Below are positions 32,901 to 45,500 of a stretch of DNA of 64,000 nucleotides, one piece after another. This DNA comes from Mesodorylaimus sp. YZB2_4 (Eukaryota; Nematoda; Enoplea; Dorylaimida; Dorylaimidae): assembly GCA_030248295.1 (NCBI GenBank), contig JASANH010000243.1:272636-336635 (forward strand). The letters are read 5' to 3'. Numbering within the stretch: position 1 is the first letter of the stretch; each line of letters opens with the position of its first letter. Under the pieces are notes generated by a model. It was not told where the DNA came from. It saw only the letters and a list, made by a program, of their open reading frames with translations, and did not search any database. The translations under genes and the position numbers were made by a program.

Positions 32901-35900
32901 GCGATGGAAGGCCCCAAATATATCCAGCTTGCCCAATAGTCTGATCGATATTAATTTATTTGGATATTGGGAGGACGTGATGGACAGAGATTTCGTCAAG
33001 GTAGGGGCTGATGCTAAACTCCTTTCCCAGGTCAGCATGTCAAGGCAACGTGCACTGGGGCTCATGCACCTAAGCACTGATTAAGAGACTATGCTGCCCT
33101 TGCGGCTGAAACTATATTTTACCCACATCATGCTATAATTTGGCACTTCCTGTCAAGATGGGCGGCCGACGAGTAAACTAAAGTTTCTGGGTCCTTTATT
33201 GCAAACGCTTACTTGCCTCGGAGTCTCAGCTACTGCGATAGACTGTCTGCGTGAAACCCACGTTCCTAAACTGAGATGACCTGTGGCCATACTTGACTTG
33301 ATTGATCAAATTAATACCCAAATAAATGCAATGTCACAAAGGCATTGTTGGAGTGTTCAATCTGTTTAGGTCGGCAGTATCGCGACTTCCATTCCCAACA
33401 CTGGCGTTTATTCATTCAATCCAAAAATGTTAGTCAAAAACGACATCGAGCCCGATGCATGGCGTAAATTTTGGGGCGGTGTTATCCAGATTCACGTGGC
33501 TGATCATCAAAAACACGACCGTGGCGACAGACTAGTATGGTCAAAGTTGATCCCTTTCGGATGGTACTTTCAAGATGTCTGGAGGCGGGAGTACGGCCCC
33601 GATTGGGCCTTGCATATGTGTATTGAGTGGTTCGATTTTGATGGGAGAAGGGATAACTTTATGATGGAATTAGAACGTGATAGCCCGTGCCCGTGTACTC
33701 TTAATCAAGCTGATGCAGATTTCGGACGATTTCTACCACTTCCCGAATGCGACATGTACGGCGACGCCTCCTGCTTCTATTCGAAAGGAGCCCAGCATTG
33801 CGTTGTGGCAGCAGCGGCTACGTAAGTCACAGCTAAGGACAAACAGAAAGCTAGCAGAGGCGTCTGGTCCCGAAAGCAGAGAGCTAAGAGCTCCGTAAAA
33901 GGCACGCACCCACGATTGAGGAATCGAGTAGGAAGAGGCCTAGAATATTGAATAGACTAATCTCTGAGCCTCAAGGGGGACTTGAACTCTGACCTCTCTG
34001 GCAAAAAAACCAGGCTAAAGCTTTTTGTATGTCATGTCATACTTTATCCGTAGCCGAGCACTATACTCGAGGGCTCACACAGGATCACGAGGATCACACA
34101 GATTGACAACCATGCGTTACCCAGGCGGGAGTCGAAGCCTTCCCTCTAAGTGCGCTCTTAGCGTGAGAGCCAGACGCCTAACCTGCTAGGCCACCCCCCA
34201 GGCGGGGCATAATGCATGATGACCGCATCATTGATTGTCCAGTTTATGCCATGTGCCAAATTCGCCCTCTTGATGGCAGGACTCTAAAGAGCCACAACTA
34301 TTGTCACCTCAGGTTCCAAATACTGTCTGATCCAGAAAGGATTCGCATGGATTCCACAAGGACAGTACATACTGACCCACATGCATCTACGCTTTTTTCG
34401 GATGTAGCCCAGATGGATCCTCGACTTTTGAGGATTCTTGTTCGAATGTTCCTCGATCCTCACTTCACCTTCTTTTAGGGTTCGTGGAGCAACTCAAGTG
34501 TGCTGTTACGATTTCAGTGGTTGGCTCATGTTTTCCCAAGACTATGAGTACAACATGGACTATTTGCGTTACGCATCGGCCGGGGTGCCATATCGTGCTC
34601 ATCCCTGGGGTGGCTATCGATATAAGAAGCCTCCCCACGTACCCTCGTGGTCAAATTTTTACAACGACCTGTTACCCTACGACGTGTGCTGTCGATGGGC
34701 TGGTCGATGCGAGTTCTATTACTGGCGCAGAATCACATCGGGATGCGAGAATTATAAACCTGTCGCACTGGGTAAGTTCTGAAAGGCAATCCATCGGGTG
34801 CAACTTGCCGTTTACTCAAAAGTTTCCCCAGGGTCCCGGCGGGATCGATTGAGGTCTATATTTCAAGGTTGACGTCAATTTTTGTAGCTCACAAAGCGAA
34901 ATCCAGACGGGTTTCGCAATCAGAGGCCGAATCAACTCATGATGATAATGTCAGCCGCAAAACTAAACCTGCGGCCTGTGTGCGCCCTGAGGCCCCAGGG
35001 GCCGTATTTGAGGAGAGACTTTGGAGAATAGTTAAGTCCGATTTGAGGTGCATAGGCAGCAGGAGAACATGCTTGAATTTTAAAGCATGAACAAGTGTAT
35101 CCTGGTGGGCCAAGGCAGGTTAAAGATAATAATCGCCCTTGGCTGTGAAACGTTCAGCCAGAAACGCAGAAACGCGCAGTGGGAATGTAGGCCGCATTTT
35201 CTCCTGTACCTGCCAGCCTTGGCTACATAAACGATAATTGTGAAACTATTGGGAGTCTGCTGAGTAGTCTACGTCAGATAGATCATGGTGAGTGGGTGCA
35301 ACCCGTGCAGACAAGCGTGGGAGAGAGTGTGGTCGATCAAAGTCGGCAGGACAAAAAGTGTGATTGGAGGTAGGAGTCTCGCGCTATACCTGCCCTAGGA
35401 ACATCAACCGAAGAGGTTGACGTCCCAGCCAGGGGAGAGTATCGATCACTCTCTCCCACTCGCCATGGTCTGCCTGGCTAGGGGTTACATGGCTATCTCG
35501 TGCCTTCTAGGCTCGGTGTATGGTCACGGGCATTACATCACTTTCGACAATACCAAGTTCACATTCGCTGGCCGTGGTTATTATACTCTGGTGGCTTATA
35601 AATCGCCCCACCACGATCTGAAGATTCAGATTCGTACGGAACAGTCACCCAAAACATTGTGTAAGTCTCGTGAATTCATGATTTTGCAGTCCAAAACAAG
35701 GCACTTTCAGACAACACTGCTGTGCCCGCCACAGTGGTGACAGGAGTTGCCATGCAAGACAACGGCTCGTCGATCGTTCAGGTGTTCGCCAGAAAAGAAC
35801 ATCGTCGATGGCGATACAAGACCGATCTCTACGTGGATGGCTTGCGCGTCTTCACTGACCTGACCAAAAAGAAGTTACAACATTTCAATCGGGTCACAGT

Positions 35901-38510
35901 CCGTTCGCCGCACATGAACATGAACCAGTCAGAATTGGACTTACAGTTTGCCACAGGAGTCGGTGTCAAAGTCTATGAAATGAATGGATATCTGCAAGTT
36001 ATCGTGTCCTTACCACCTAATTACAACGAAACTGCCATGGTAATATTTAACTTTTTGTAACCATAATTACACTTTTATGTCAATTGTAGGATGAAAATCG
36101 ACCAGAGGCCTATTTTGGATCGTCTAGATGTCAGAATTTCTATCGGACAACTGGTCTATTAGGCCCGTATAATGGAGAGCCGCGCGACGATTTGACAAAT
36201 CCGAATTGCCAGACATTAACTATCCGGGGGCAAACTGAACAAGATCTAAGAACTATATTTTACGAATTTGGAGAAAAATGTAAGTTAGTCTTTTTTCTCT
36301 CACAGAAACCCCAGTGACCTTCCTGGCGGTCGCGATCGTCGGTTTTTTCTGGCTGGTCAACCACTACAGTTGATGCTTCAGCGGCAGGCGGTCGAGAGAC
36401 TTGCCTCCATCCCTCAGTTGAAGCTTTGGCTGCCGCCTGAGTGCACTGGCTACATGGCGGGCTTACCAGGCGCCGGCAGAGTACGAACATAAAAGCTTTC
36501 ATTTCGTGGTTCCTTCTCGAGGATTTATAAGTTTTTAAATCGGAAGCGTTATACTATTGAAAACTTGCGTTATCTTCAGGGCGCGTCACAGCCGGATCAG
36601 AAATCTTGTTTGACCGCCGTCGTGCTCCTCTCTACTATCCACTGGGATGGGCATCCAATTTCACCCCTAGTTTCGACCCGTGGCAAGACTATAGCAACAT
36701 CGACGAGGAGTCACTGATTTTCAATAGGGCCACTGAAGTTGCAGTACGTTGGTTTTTTCGCAATAATTTAAAATATCGTAGAAATAAATTTTTAGTCCAC
36801 ATGCCAAAATCTTTTTTCTTGCGAATACGACTTTCTGGTGACTGCACGACGAGAAGATGGTTTGGAGACATTGTCAACTGAAAAGAAATTTGAAGGAATG
36901 AAGCAACGCGGGCAACAAAAACGTACATTTTTGTTTCCCATACCGTCAATTTATTGACTACCCTCTCCTCCTTTTAGTGACTAGCTGTGGACCACTGCAG
37001 AAAAATGACGGAGTACTCAAATATCCGATCGGGAATAACTATCTGGACGGGGTGACAGTGACTTTCAGTTGCAAAGTGGAATATTTTCTTCACGGAGCTT
37101 CGCAACGCACATGCCAAAATGGAACGTGGTCACCCGGATGGTGGAATTGGTGCAGAAGTAGGTGATTGAACAGCGTAACCAAGCATGGCAGGCATAGGAG
37201 GAAGGAGTGTGACAAGAACTGCGACTAGAGCGGGCAAGTCTTGCGGCTATACTTGAGGCTGAAACATCAACCCGGCGGGTTGACGTTTCCATGCCAAGGG
37301 GGATAGATTACTCTCTCAAAATCGTCACGGCCTGCTAAGCACGAGGCTTACATCAGACTGGCCCGAGTCAAAGTGCTTCAAGTTCGAGTATGGATTTCAG
37401 GTCGAAACGAAGAATTAGCCCTTAAATGGATAACAGGTCTTCTGGTCACTGGCTGTTTCGTGGCCATGATAGCCGGTTTCTTCTACTGGTTGTATAAAGG
37501 ACGGTTTGACAAGCAAAGATTATGGGGAGGCAAGGTAGCGCCAGAAATCACGGCAGCAAAGCGTATTGATGGCCCGGATGATGAATACAAGGAGTCGTCA
37601 ACGCCAGATGACCAGACTGTGACTGACCAGTACGAGCCATCACCACCTCAGTCTATCCGATCTTTCGATTCGACACCAACGTTGCCTAAAGTGAGAAGGG
37701 CCGTGCGGAGGTAAGTGCGCACCCCGCTTTTATTGGCTTGTTATATACAAAGTAACGAGACTTGCATATTTCCCTCAATAATTTACTGTAGGGTCTCCTT
37801 TTTGGTTTTATTGTGGAGCACTTGCATGAAAATCGTTCTGGCTGTATTTTGTGCATTCATTTAGGGTCTTTGCTGTAGTAAAGATGGGCCATGTTACACA
37901 GAATGATAGAAGGTGAAGGATAGGCAATGCTGAAGGATAGGACATGGTGAAAGATACTTAAAAAAGTAGTGACACAAGGATGACTCCAGTGAAAGAAAAC
38001 TGATTTACACCGTCTTTTTCTTCTAGAATTATTCGCAAAATCTCTGAAGTTGCTAACCCGCCTCCCATACAACCAACCATGACTACTCCGAGTCCACGCG
38101 CGCTAGAACGCCCCGTAATCGCCGTTTCGGATTTCTCAGAACCTCAACAACCGAGAAATGTGCCAATTGTGGAAGAGGATACAGTTTCGGAAAGGGCATG
38201 GTCCTTTTCTTCATTTTTCGGTCGTCGTCCATCAGCTGCGAGCCCTACCGGAACGAATTTACAGTTGCCTGAGGAGAGTCTCGCTAGACCAATGCCCAAT
38301 CCGAGGCGATCGATGGCTAGAGCACCCGGTCTGGCAACGATTAGTGAGACAGTGCCACCACCTTGGATACCACCTCCTGAAGCCATTGCCCGACCAGCTG
38401 AACTGGCGCCCACCCATCGTCAGATGGATAGTCGCGATAGCGTGTATACAAGCGTGAATAAAGGCGCTAAACAACCAACCAGGACCCTGTTCACGGAAAG
38501 CAGCTTTTGA
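29912..38510 (+). CDS. mesh-like: Mesh-like NIDO-AMOP-VWD-sushi transmembrane protein
   Basis: Nineteen exons: 29912-30173, 30286-30416, 31220-31515, 31772-31907, 31978-32112, 32207-32372, 32407-32556, 32613-32733, 32789-33000, 33370-33821, 34479-34771, 35511-35660, 35711-36039, 36090-36279, 36580-36743, 36796-36922, 36978-37157, 37401-37710, 38027-38510. About 1,430 aa, like Drosophila Mesh. Order: signal peptide (1-22), QFG-rich stretch, NIDO domain (WWNLYPFGERYNDVD, later LIVTWERM.YGG), a PYINMVGGTVFNVSGPC region, AMOP (CPCTL.QA..D.GRF, YSKGAQHCV), VWD (HYITFDN.KFTFAG), sushi domain, TM near 1170-1193, and a Pro/Ser-rich cytoplasmic tail of about 235 aa ending SSF. Mesh organises smooth septate junctions in gut epithelium; the C. 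elegans relative is K03H1.5. The start was chosen at 29912 because the signal peptide begins there. The junction of exons 6 and 7 is out of phase by one base with a 34-nt gap, probably a sequence error. Confidence 0.92.
30041..30110 (+). repeat. Imperfect QFG-coding tandem repeat
   Basis: Degenerate 9-12-nt units such as CAATTTGGT and CAATTCGGC encode repeated Gln-Phe-Gly just after the signal peptide of the Mesh-like protein. Codon drift between units shows the repeat is old. Confidence 0.8.
30440..30592 (-). repeat. tRNA-derived SINE-like repeat, copy 2
   Basis: The minus strand shows a box-A-like TGGCCTAGCGCTTACAGCG and box-B-like GGGTTCGACTCCCGCC, then a body shared with copies 1 and 3 ('ggtgctcggctatgaataagtatgc'). 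It lies in intron 2 of the Mesh-like gene. Confidence 0.7.
31664..31698. repeat. Palindromic repeat family, copy in Mesh intron 3
   Basis: GCTGAAACATCACCC and GGGTGGTGTTCC form an inverted pair. The same arrangement recurs at 35399-35428, 37256-37293, 41862-41889 and 62872-62911. Confidence 0.65.
34035..34203 (-). repeat. tRNA-derived SINE-like repeat, copy 3
   Basis: The minus strand shows TGGCCTAGCAGGTTAGGCG (box A), an extra arm, and GGCTTCGACTCCCGCC (box B), followed by the shared 'ctcggctacggataaagtatgac' tail. The long variable arm suggests a Leu- or Ser-type tRNA ancestor. It lies in intron 10 of the Mesh-like gene. Confidence 0.7.
35399..35428. repeat. Palindromic repeat family, copy in Mesh intron 11
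   Basis: ACATCAACC and GGTTGACGT are exact-type inverted halves around a 6-nt centre. The flank with 'gggagagagtgtggtcgatc' resembles the flank of the copy at 62872, so the repeat unit extends beyond the hairpin. Confidence 0.65.
37256..37293. repeat. Palindromic repeat family, copy in Mesh intron 17
   Basis: GAAACATCAACCCG faces CGGGTTGACGTTTC, a 14-bp stem with one mismatch-type position. This is the best preserved copy of the family in the window. Confidence 0.75.
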
Positions 38511-39710
38511 AGCCAAGATACTGTAATTTCGAAGTGCGTTTATTGTTTTTTGTATTCCAGAGAATCGGTATGATAGTATTTATGTATCTTATTCTGAGGT
38601 ATGGAGTCTGGGTGCTGCTCCTTGATAATATCAAGTCAGGCCTCAACTTCATGCCGTATTTTCTTCGTCAGTCTGGTAAGGTTGGGAATGAAATCGAAGC
38701 ATGAGAGGTCATTTCAATTGAGCAGCTCGAAGATTCGAATAGCAAGCGAGAATTCAAGTGAAATATCGAGGAGGCAATATCTGGCTGACCAGTTTTATGG
38801 CTAGTTGCACAGACTGTACTTCATGCACTGTACTTTGGCCCAATGTTCCCGTTTTCCCACATCAAACGCTTGCTCACCAGAGGGTGAAAGGACATGTCAC
38901 ATACGAAATGTCTTCCCTTGAATCCCTGAATGGCATACCGAAGTGGGGAATGGTCCCTCTGATCTTGAACCAAGCCAACTATGTTTTACGCCAGTATTTA
39001 ATTTGGGCTGGACTCTCGTTTTCCCATGCGTCTACCCTTAAACGATCCTTCCGTATGTCGACTACCGGCAATACCACTGCACGCATTGAGTACATCCGCA
39101 CTGGTCTACTTTTAACGACGCAAGAAGTTCGATTCATGAAGGTGCATATGATCGATCGCAGCGTTGCCTTTGTTGCAAACGTACTGCTAGATAAACACAG
39201 ACTGCCTACATTCGTGTTCTTTTTCCTGACCAGCAACTTGATAAGGACAACTTGAGTGCCAGCTGGTAGTGTATGTTACGAGTATTCTTGTGGCCTCCTT
39301 GGAATAGAACAAAGACCGGACGGGTATTTTTTGCTGGTCTCATTTAGAGCACGCCAGGGGTTGGTAGTTAGCCATTCTACAGTTGTGTGGCCAGTAATTA
39401 TAATAGTACCAGACGCAGTTCCCTCCCCCTCCTCTTTCCAAATATCTTTTGTCTCAACTCAATCTCAAATTTCCATTGTCGGCGTAAGTCGGTAACGAGA
39501 CATCTAGCGCCTCCGCGCGCCCGCGCGTCTGACTGAAGCCACGGTCAGACAGTTTATGTAGCGAGAATATGTAAGTAGAACATAATGTACAATCACGTGG
39601 CACAGTAAGGTCATAAGTTTGGTCGTCACGCAGGGACAGTGCACAGGACACAAGACCGACTAGCTGTAACGATGTGCATATCACAAAAGTGATCACGTTT
39701 AAGATCCTTA
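38511..39710. other. Spacer between convergent Mesh-like and WDSUB1-like genes
   Basis: The spacer presumably contains both 3' UTRs. A 165-codon open frame (38758-39255, +) starts here but matches no family I know, has no clear splice partners and has unconvincing composition. I did not call it. Confidence 0.45.
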
Positions 39711-42572
39711 TCAAACAGGAGCCGACTTCTGGATTAGCATTTTTAACACACGATTCGGCATCAAATCCAAATGCGGCAATGGCGCATTGGTCATTGGACT
39801 AGTGCGTTTGCCACTGTCGATCCAGGCCGTAATAGCCGAACGCTCGTAAGTGTAGCCGTCTAAAGTGTACCAGGAAGCTAACGGCCTCTCAATATGTCAG
39901 CTGTGATGAAGCTATGCTGGAATGTTAGCGTGCGTCTGAGCGTAGCTGAATGAGTGTAATGCAGCGTACTTCTGGTCGGGTATGTGCGTGCTATTATGCT
40001 AGAGAGACCGGGTTGACTGTCACCGAGAGTTGGTGTGCCGTGCATTTCGGGAATATTTGTGCGCTCAATAATCGAGTATGGCTCATCGTAGTCTGCTCAC
40101 GTTCGGTGAGTTTGGTTCCGGGTTGTGAGTCCCCGTACTACAACCTGAAGCCCCTGGAACCCGAGCCCGTAGACAAGTGGTTAGGCGAGCGACATTGGGA
40201 TTGTCGTCACACAGCGACCAGAGCCCTTACCTGCAGCCACGACAGGATCAGTCATAAGTTCATGAGTGATTGCACAATAGAATTCGTGCGGTAATGGATC
40301 ACCCACAGAATTGGCCTTGGTCAAAAATGCTTGATGGGAGCCGCGTCGATAATGCAAAAGCTTTAAAGCGCGGAGGATGCGGTTTCTATGACCCAAGGAT
40401 TCTAGAAAAAGACCTGGGTACTTGTCTTCTTACTGTTAAAACAAAGCAAACATACCCACGCCCAATACATTCTTCAACATGCTTTCATTCAAGTTCAGTA
40501 GTTCCTCTCCGTCGATATGATGTTTGCGGAATGCACTGCCGTACTCCTCGCATTTCAAACTAGCCAACCACAAACAGGCATCGTCCACATTCCATTCGCT
40601 CACTGCCTTGCCCTCATTGACTAAAACTGATTTGCGACGACACGACGCCTCCTCGTCGTCTTCTGGCTGTTTTTTTCCTTGCTCTCGTTTTTCTTCCAAT
40701 GAAAAATCGATTAGGTTTATATCTGTGAAAATGTGATTTAATTTTTGTCATAGAGGTCTAGGCAGAGCATTGTTACTCGTACCAACGCTGCTGGCCGAAT
40801 CGACGCGCCAAATACTGACGGTTTTGTCATTCGAGCCACAAGCTAACAAAGTGCTGTCGGATGAGAAGGCGCAGCAGGTGACATAGCGTTGATGATGTTC
40901 TATTTGGTGCAGTTTCTCGCCCTTGATTGGATCCCAAATTATCACAATCTTATCACCAGCCCTAAACGAATTGTGCCTGCTCCATTTCCCCGGGCTAACC
41001 AAATCCACAACTCGCTTACCCCGATGCTAACAAACTTCCATTTGAGGAGAATGCCAAGCACATGACATTGGATGTATGACCTTCCAAAATCGTATACAAC
41101 GAAATGTTCAGTTGGGCATCGCCTGGAGTCGTGACGGACAAACGCCAAATCTTGACGGCGTCGTCATTGCCACCCGAAGCCAGCAAATACATGCAACTTC
41201 CGCTGCTAGCTTCAGCTGATGGACCTAGAGTCAAGAGCAGTTATAGAAACCAATAGGGAAACAGTCACTGTCGTACCTTGCGCTCCAATACTTGGTGAAA
41301 ACTGACAGCATGTTACGCCCAAATCATGCGCTTCTTTCACAAGTGCCAAGTGGCGTCCGTGTCCGAATCTGGCATCCCAAAAACGCAGGTCGCCCAAAGT
41401 GGAACCGCTGACAATGTATGACCCGTCCGGGGTGAATGATAACGCGACTATGCTGGCTTCGTGCCCTTCCAGCATCCTTAAAAGGTCACAAGACTCGCTT
41501 TGTGTCCTTGTACGGCAGTCGAAAGAATTCTAGCGTATCACCTTATTCTGACAGAGTAGTAAGACTGCATCTACTTCTGGCCCGGGGATGCCATTGATTA
41601 CAAGCATACGGCTAACAGAAAAAAACAAGTGCGAATAGGATACATACCTGAGCACTTTGCGACTTGGTATGTCCCACAGTCCGATAAATTCATCGTCACT
41701 ACCCGTAGCCAGTAGGCGAGCGTCTGGCGCGAATTGGCACACTCGGAGGCTGTTTCTGCTCGTGTGTTCAAAATGGCATATTTTCTTTCCTGAATATGAG
41801 GGACTGACTGATATTGGGTTGTCCTAAGCTTATGGTCTCCTTGGGCTCCATCGACGCTCTGCACCCGTCAGGGTGACGTTTCAGATGGACTAGGTCGGAT
41901 GACTTGTGTGACCGCACTGGTTTTTGGCGTGGTGCAAAAGCTCCACGGGTCATTTCCCCCAGTAAGATGGACCTAGTCGCAATAGATTTATATTTCAATT
42001 TTTTATATATGTGGTCGTACATTCACTTTAGGAGCTATCGAGAAAAGCTACGACCAAAACTCAATTTTACCATACTGCTAAACGTGTGCAAGGAAAAAAT
42101 GAAGTATAATGATGCCTAATGTCAGTCAGTCATCAGAGGCGGGATAGGATGTAAAACTATTTTCACAATTAAGCGGTCTTTTCACTCACACCTGCCGATT
42201 CCATTTCGAGAATGCATGAAAACAGTCTTTAGCATGTTCTATGAACAGAGGTGCTTGGCACTTGATTCCAATCAATCTAGCCAAGGACATCCCTCACTCA
42301 CCAGTTCTAACATCCCAAATCACAGCTTTGCCATCTTGCGAGCACGAGGCCAGCATTGTTCCCAGAGGGGTGAACTGACAGTAATTCACAGCATATCCGT
42401 GAGCGCACAGAGGACTTTGGGGCAATTCACTAAATCCTGAGCCGTCGGCATCGATTGCGAACAGGCGAACCAACTTGTCCGCCGAGCCAATGGCCAAAAT
42501 ACGCCCAGAAAAACAACAAGTCAATACATCGCCCGAATAGTTCAGAATGGTTTGTAAAAATTTCACTTTCAT
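39711..42572 (-). CDS. WDSUB1-like: WD40-SAM-U-box protein (WDSUB1-like E3 ligase)
   Basis: Eight minus-strand exons: 42302-42572, 41648-41789, 41277-41476, 41020-41224, 40783-40961, 40456-40722, 40231-40401, 39711-39859. Phases agree and total 1,584 nt (527 aa; human WDSUB1 is about 476). The first five exons encode WD repeats, each with a GH or equivalent and a terminal (L/I)WD/W-type strand, for example VIWDVR, GLWDI, RFWDAR, KIWRLS, VIIWDP and SIWRVD. Exon 6 and the start of 7 carry a SAM domain ([13 protein letters not shown] ... [13 protein letters not shown]). Exons 7-8 carry a U-box ([21 protein letters not shown], then [10 protein letters not shown] and SPMTNAPL). U-boxes recruit E2 enzymes, so a cytoplasmic ubiquitin ligase is expected with the propeller as substrate or scaffold site. 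This is the only clearly intracellular protein in the window besides the LIM protein. Confidence 0.95.
41862..41889. repeat. Palindromic repeat family, diverged copy in WDSUB1 intron 1
   Basis: CACCC ... GGGTGACGTTTCAGATGG keeps the right half of the palindrome. The left half is degraded. Confidence 0.5.
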
Positions 42573-45500
42573 TTTTTCCAGATTTTAGATGTTAATGTGA
42601 ACTGAAACAGAAAGGAATGCAGGCAGGATCGAACGCGCAAGATTCCTCTTTCGTATGTTTTACAAAAAGCTATCAAAAAAGCACATTAATTTCGACACAG
42701 CCTCTCTCCGCTAGCACCCGCAATGCGTACCAACGGCCCACTTCCCCCATTTTGCACTCTGTGCATTATAAATTTCTGGAAACCAGGGCACCAACCTAGC
42801 ACGTACAGTTTGCCAATATTAATCAAAGGCAAGCTAATGGATGAAACGTAAGCATGGAGCCGAGATACGTCGCAGTTTTATCTCTCGTAGCAAACAAACA
42901 AGATCAGGGTCCCCTTTCAGACTAGCCGTCCACTTTCCAACTAGCAACGAGAACCTTGTCATTGGCTGCAAAGTAAAAAAATCGTTCAGCTAAAGCGAGT
43001 AGGCCTAGTCGCTCTACAATTTCCCCACAGAGGCATCCATAGAAACGTATCGAAGACCAGCATGTGATCCCCCGGTTAGCTGGTCATAATCCTAGCCCGT
43101 GGGAGAAGGCCCGGCCAGAGCGGGCGCAACTCCTCAACGAACAATGAGCCCCGCCCATCAGAACTGCCACCACTAAATTGACATTGCGTGACAAGCTGGC
43201 AACTAAGGTCAATGAGAAACTGGCACGGAAAAACACAATTCCGCCACTATTCCGCCGCAACTTAACTACGAAGTCAAGTCTAGAAAGTAAGAGAACCAGG
43301 AAAAGTTGCGAATAGTTTTCAAAACAAACTTTTAAAAGACTGGAATCAAGAATATTCTAGACAAATGAGTCAATGTTTTGTGAAAAACTTATTGGAGTTT
43401 AAAAACTTGCGCCTGGCACTTTCTAATAAACCAGCCAGGCAAATATTTCTGGAGATCTCGAAAATATGTCAGCTGCGGACTGGCGAACTGATAAATCGAT
43501 GGAAAGAAGATTGGCACGCGCATAGCCCCTAAGTTTATGGCCAAAGATATTTCTGCCCAAATATGGATCCTATTTTTCAGGCCGTGTTAGCCAAAGTACC
43601 AGAATGGAAGCCACCATGTCTTAACATGTCGAAGCTGAACCATCAGAGAGGGCACGGTTCGATGCCGAAAGGTGGAAGTTGCCTTCCCGTTCCGCACATG
43701 TTTGCCATTGCACAATTTACTGAATCGATTCAATTATTTAACACGTCCCCCACCACTGTTGCCACACGGCTGCCTCCTGCGGTGCTTGCTAAGCGCCAAC
43801 TTGAATGTTAGAAACACGTGCGCATGGCATGTGGCACAAACAGCGGTGGAGTAGCAAAAAGAGCACTGCTGAAACACTTTGGGCCACTGCTACATGACTG
43901 CTGGCATACAGGCAAAACGGGTTGAAGTCCACTGGGGAAATGGGGCAGCACGGGGCCAACCTACAAAAAACTTTTAAAAATAAATCCTCACTGACAATGA
44001 ATAATCTGCTCGAGGCTTCCGATTAGCTCGGAGCGTATTCGTGGTGATGCTCAGAAGCCTCAGCACTTGGGGCTTGGTGCAAGCCAACCTTGCCACAGCA
44101 CAGCGGAATTCGAAGGCTCACCACAGTAGAAAGAAATGGCCGTCGTGGTAGGCGCTGCAAAGCAAGAAGCACAGTAGACACGTTGTTATGGGTGTTTTGG
44201 TTTGGGCAAGCGTGACAGATCTTCTCCGCTCTCGCACCGGCGGGTTCGGGCTGATCTTACAAGCGAGCGGTCCCAAGTCTTCAATAGCCCAAGCCTGGTC
44301 GAAAGGCTTATTCCTGCGAAGTATGGATCACTAAGACCCCGATTCCTCAATACACCCCTCAGACGTGTTTGCCGCGCCTCCCTGCAACTGCTCTGTGCAA
44401 TGATGCACTAGCCTGGCGCTGGTCGAATGCACCCGGTCCTAAGATGCCTACGCTGACGAGCAGTTCCACTGTCGGTGGCGCAGTAAAGACTCAGTCAACA
44501 CCAGAGGATCCTTTACGAAGCACGACAATGCACGACCATGTCTCGACAGTTATAGATCTTACCCACAGACAAGTTTGCAGACGAACCAAGTACCTGCCCT
44601 GGAGTCAACTCCTGAACTTTTCCAGTATGAACCACATGAAACGACGACCGCAGAGGCCCTTTGAGAGATGCTAATCGAAGTCCCTGGCTGGCGCCTGGCC
44701 TGCTACACAGTTCTGCCAATGGGGTGGACCTCATGGAGGGGTTGCTTTTCCCGAAGGGAGAGCACTAATCTCACCCAGCAGCCTGTTCTTATACTGCCCT
44801 GGCTCCCCCTCACCGAGCCAGCTGCCCAAGCCACTCGCCCAAGAACTCCAGGCGCCCCCAAGCGGCAATGGTCACAACAACGTGTTCTCGGATACACACT
44901 TTGCCCGAAATGTAATTGCAGGCTAGCATGACATACAGTACTGTGCAACGTTTGGATGCAATTTGCGCATCCTTTGTGTTTTCTTTGTGCTTCACGCTTG
45001 AGCTGACCAGGCTTTCGCCTGGTAGAATGACAATATAGTGGCTTTTACTCGATTGGCTTGTTTTTTGTTGTGTACGACATGAATACAAATGAGCTGAGTA
45101 TGACCCTGAGTACAATGGTCACTCGAGTGGCGGCGTTGCGATGCCTGCAAAACATGTGACTCAATTAAAATTGACTGCGCCTCACTAAGGTTTTAGTATG
45201 CTCTGCTTTTCCTTAGGAGTTTTTGTCCCTGCCAAATAGGCTGCTGCTGAACCATGTACAATAGGAGCAAGTCGCCCCCCAATTTTGCTTCTACGAACGC
45301 CAAAGCACGATTCTATTCATCATCGCTGACGTCTCATGTCACAGCAATTAGGCCTTTTGGCAACTCAAATTTGCAGACACCTCCAACCAGTTTGGAGTCT
45401 CTACCTTCAACTTCGTGCCAGAATGTCTGTTTAGGTAGCGCGACCCTAGAACTTTGCCAACACCTTCTGATGTCACTCGACTGGTTGCTTGGATACTCGG

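Noticed and set aside
34105-34203. Functional tRNA-Leu/Ser gene on the minus strand
   Set aside because: Box A and box B are present, but the acceptor stem does not pair and a shared non-tRNA tail follows in three copies, so it is SINE-like.
38758-39255. 165-codon plus-strand open frame
   Set aside because: There is no recognisable domain, signal or splice support, and it lies in the shared 3' region of two convergent genes.
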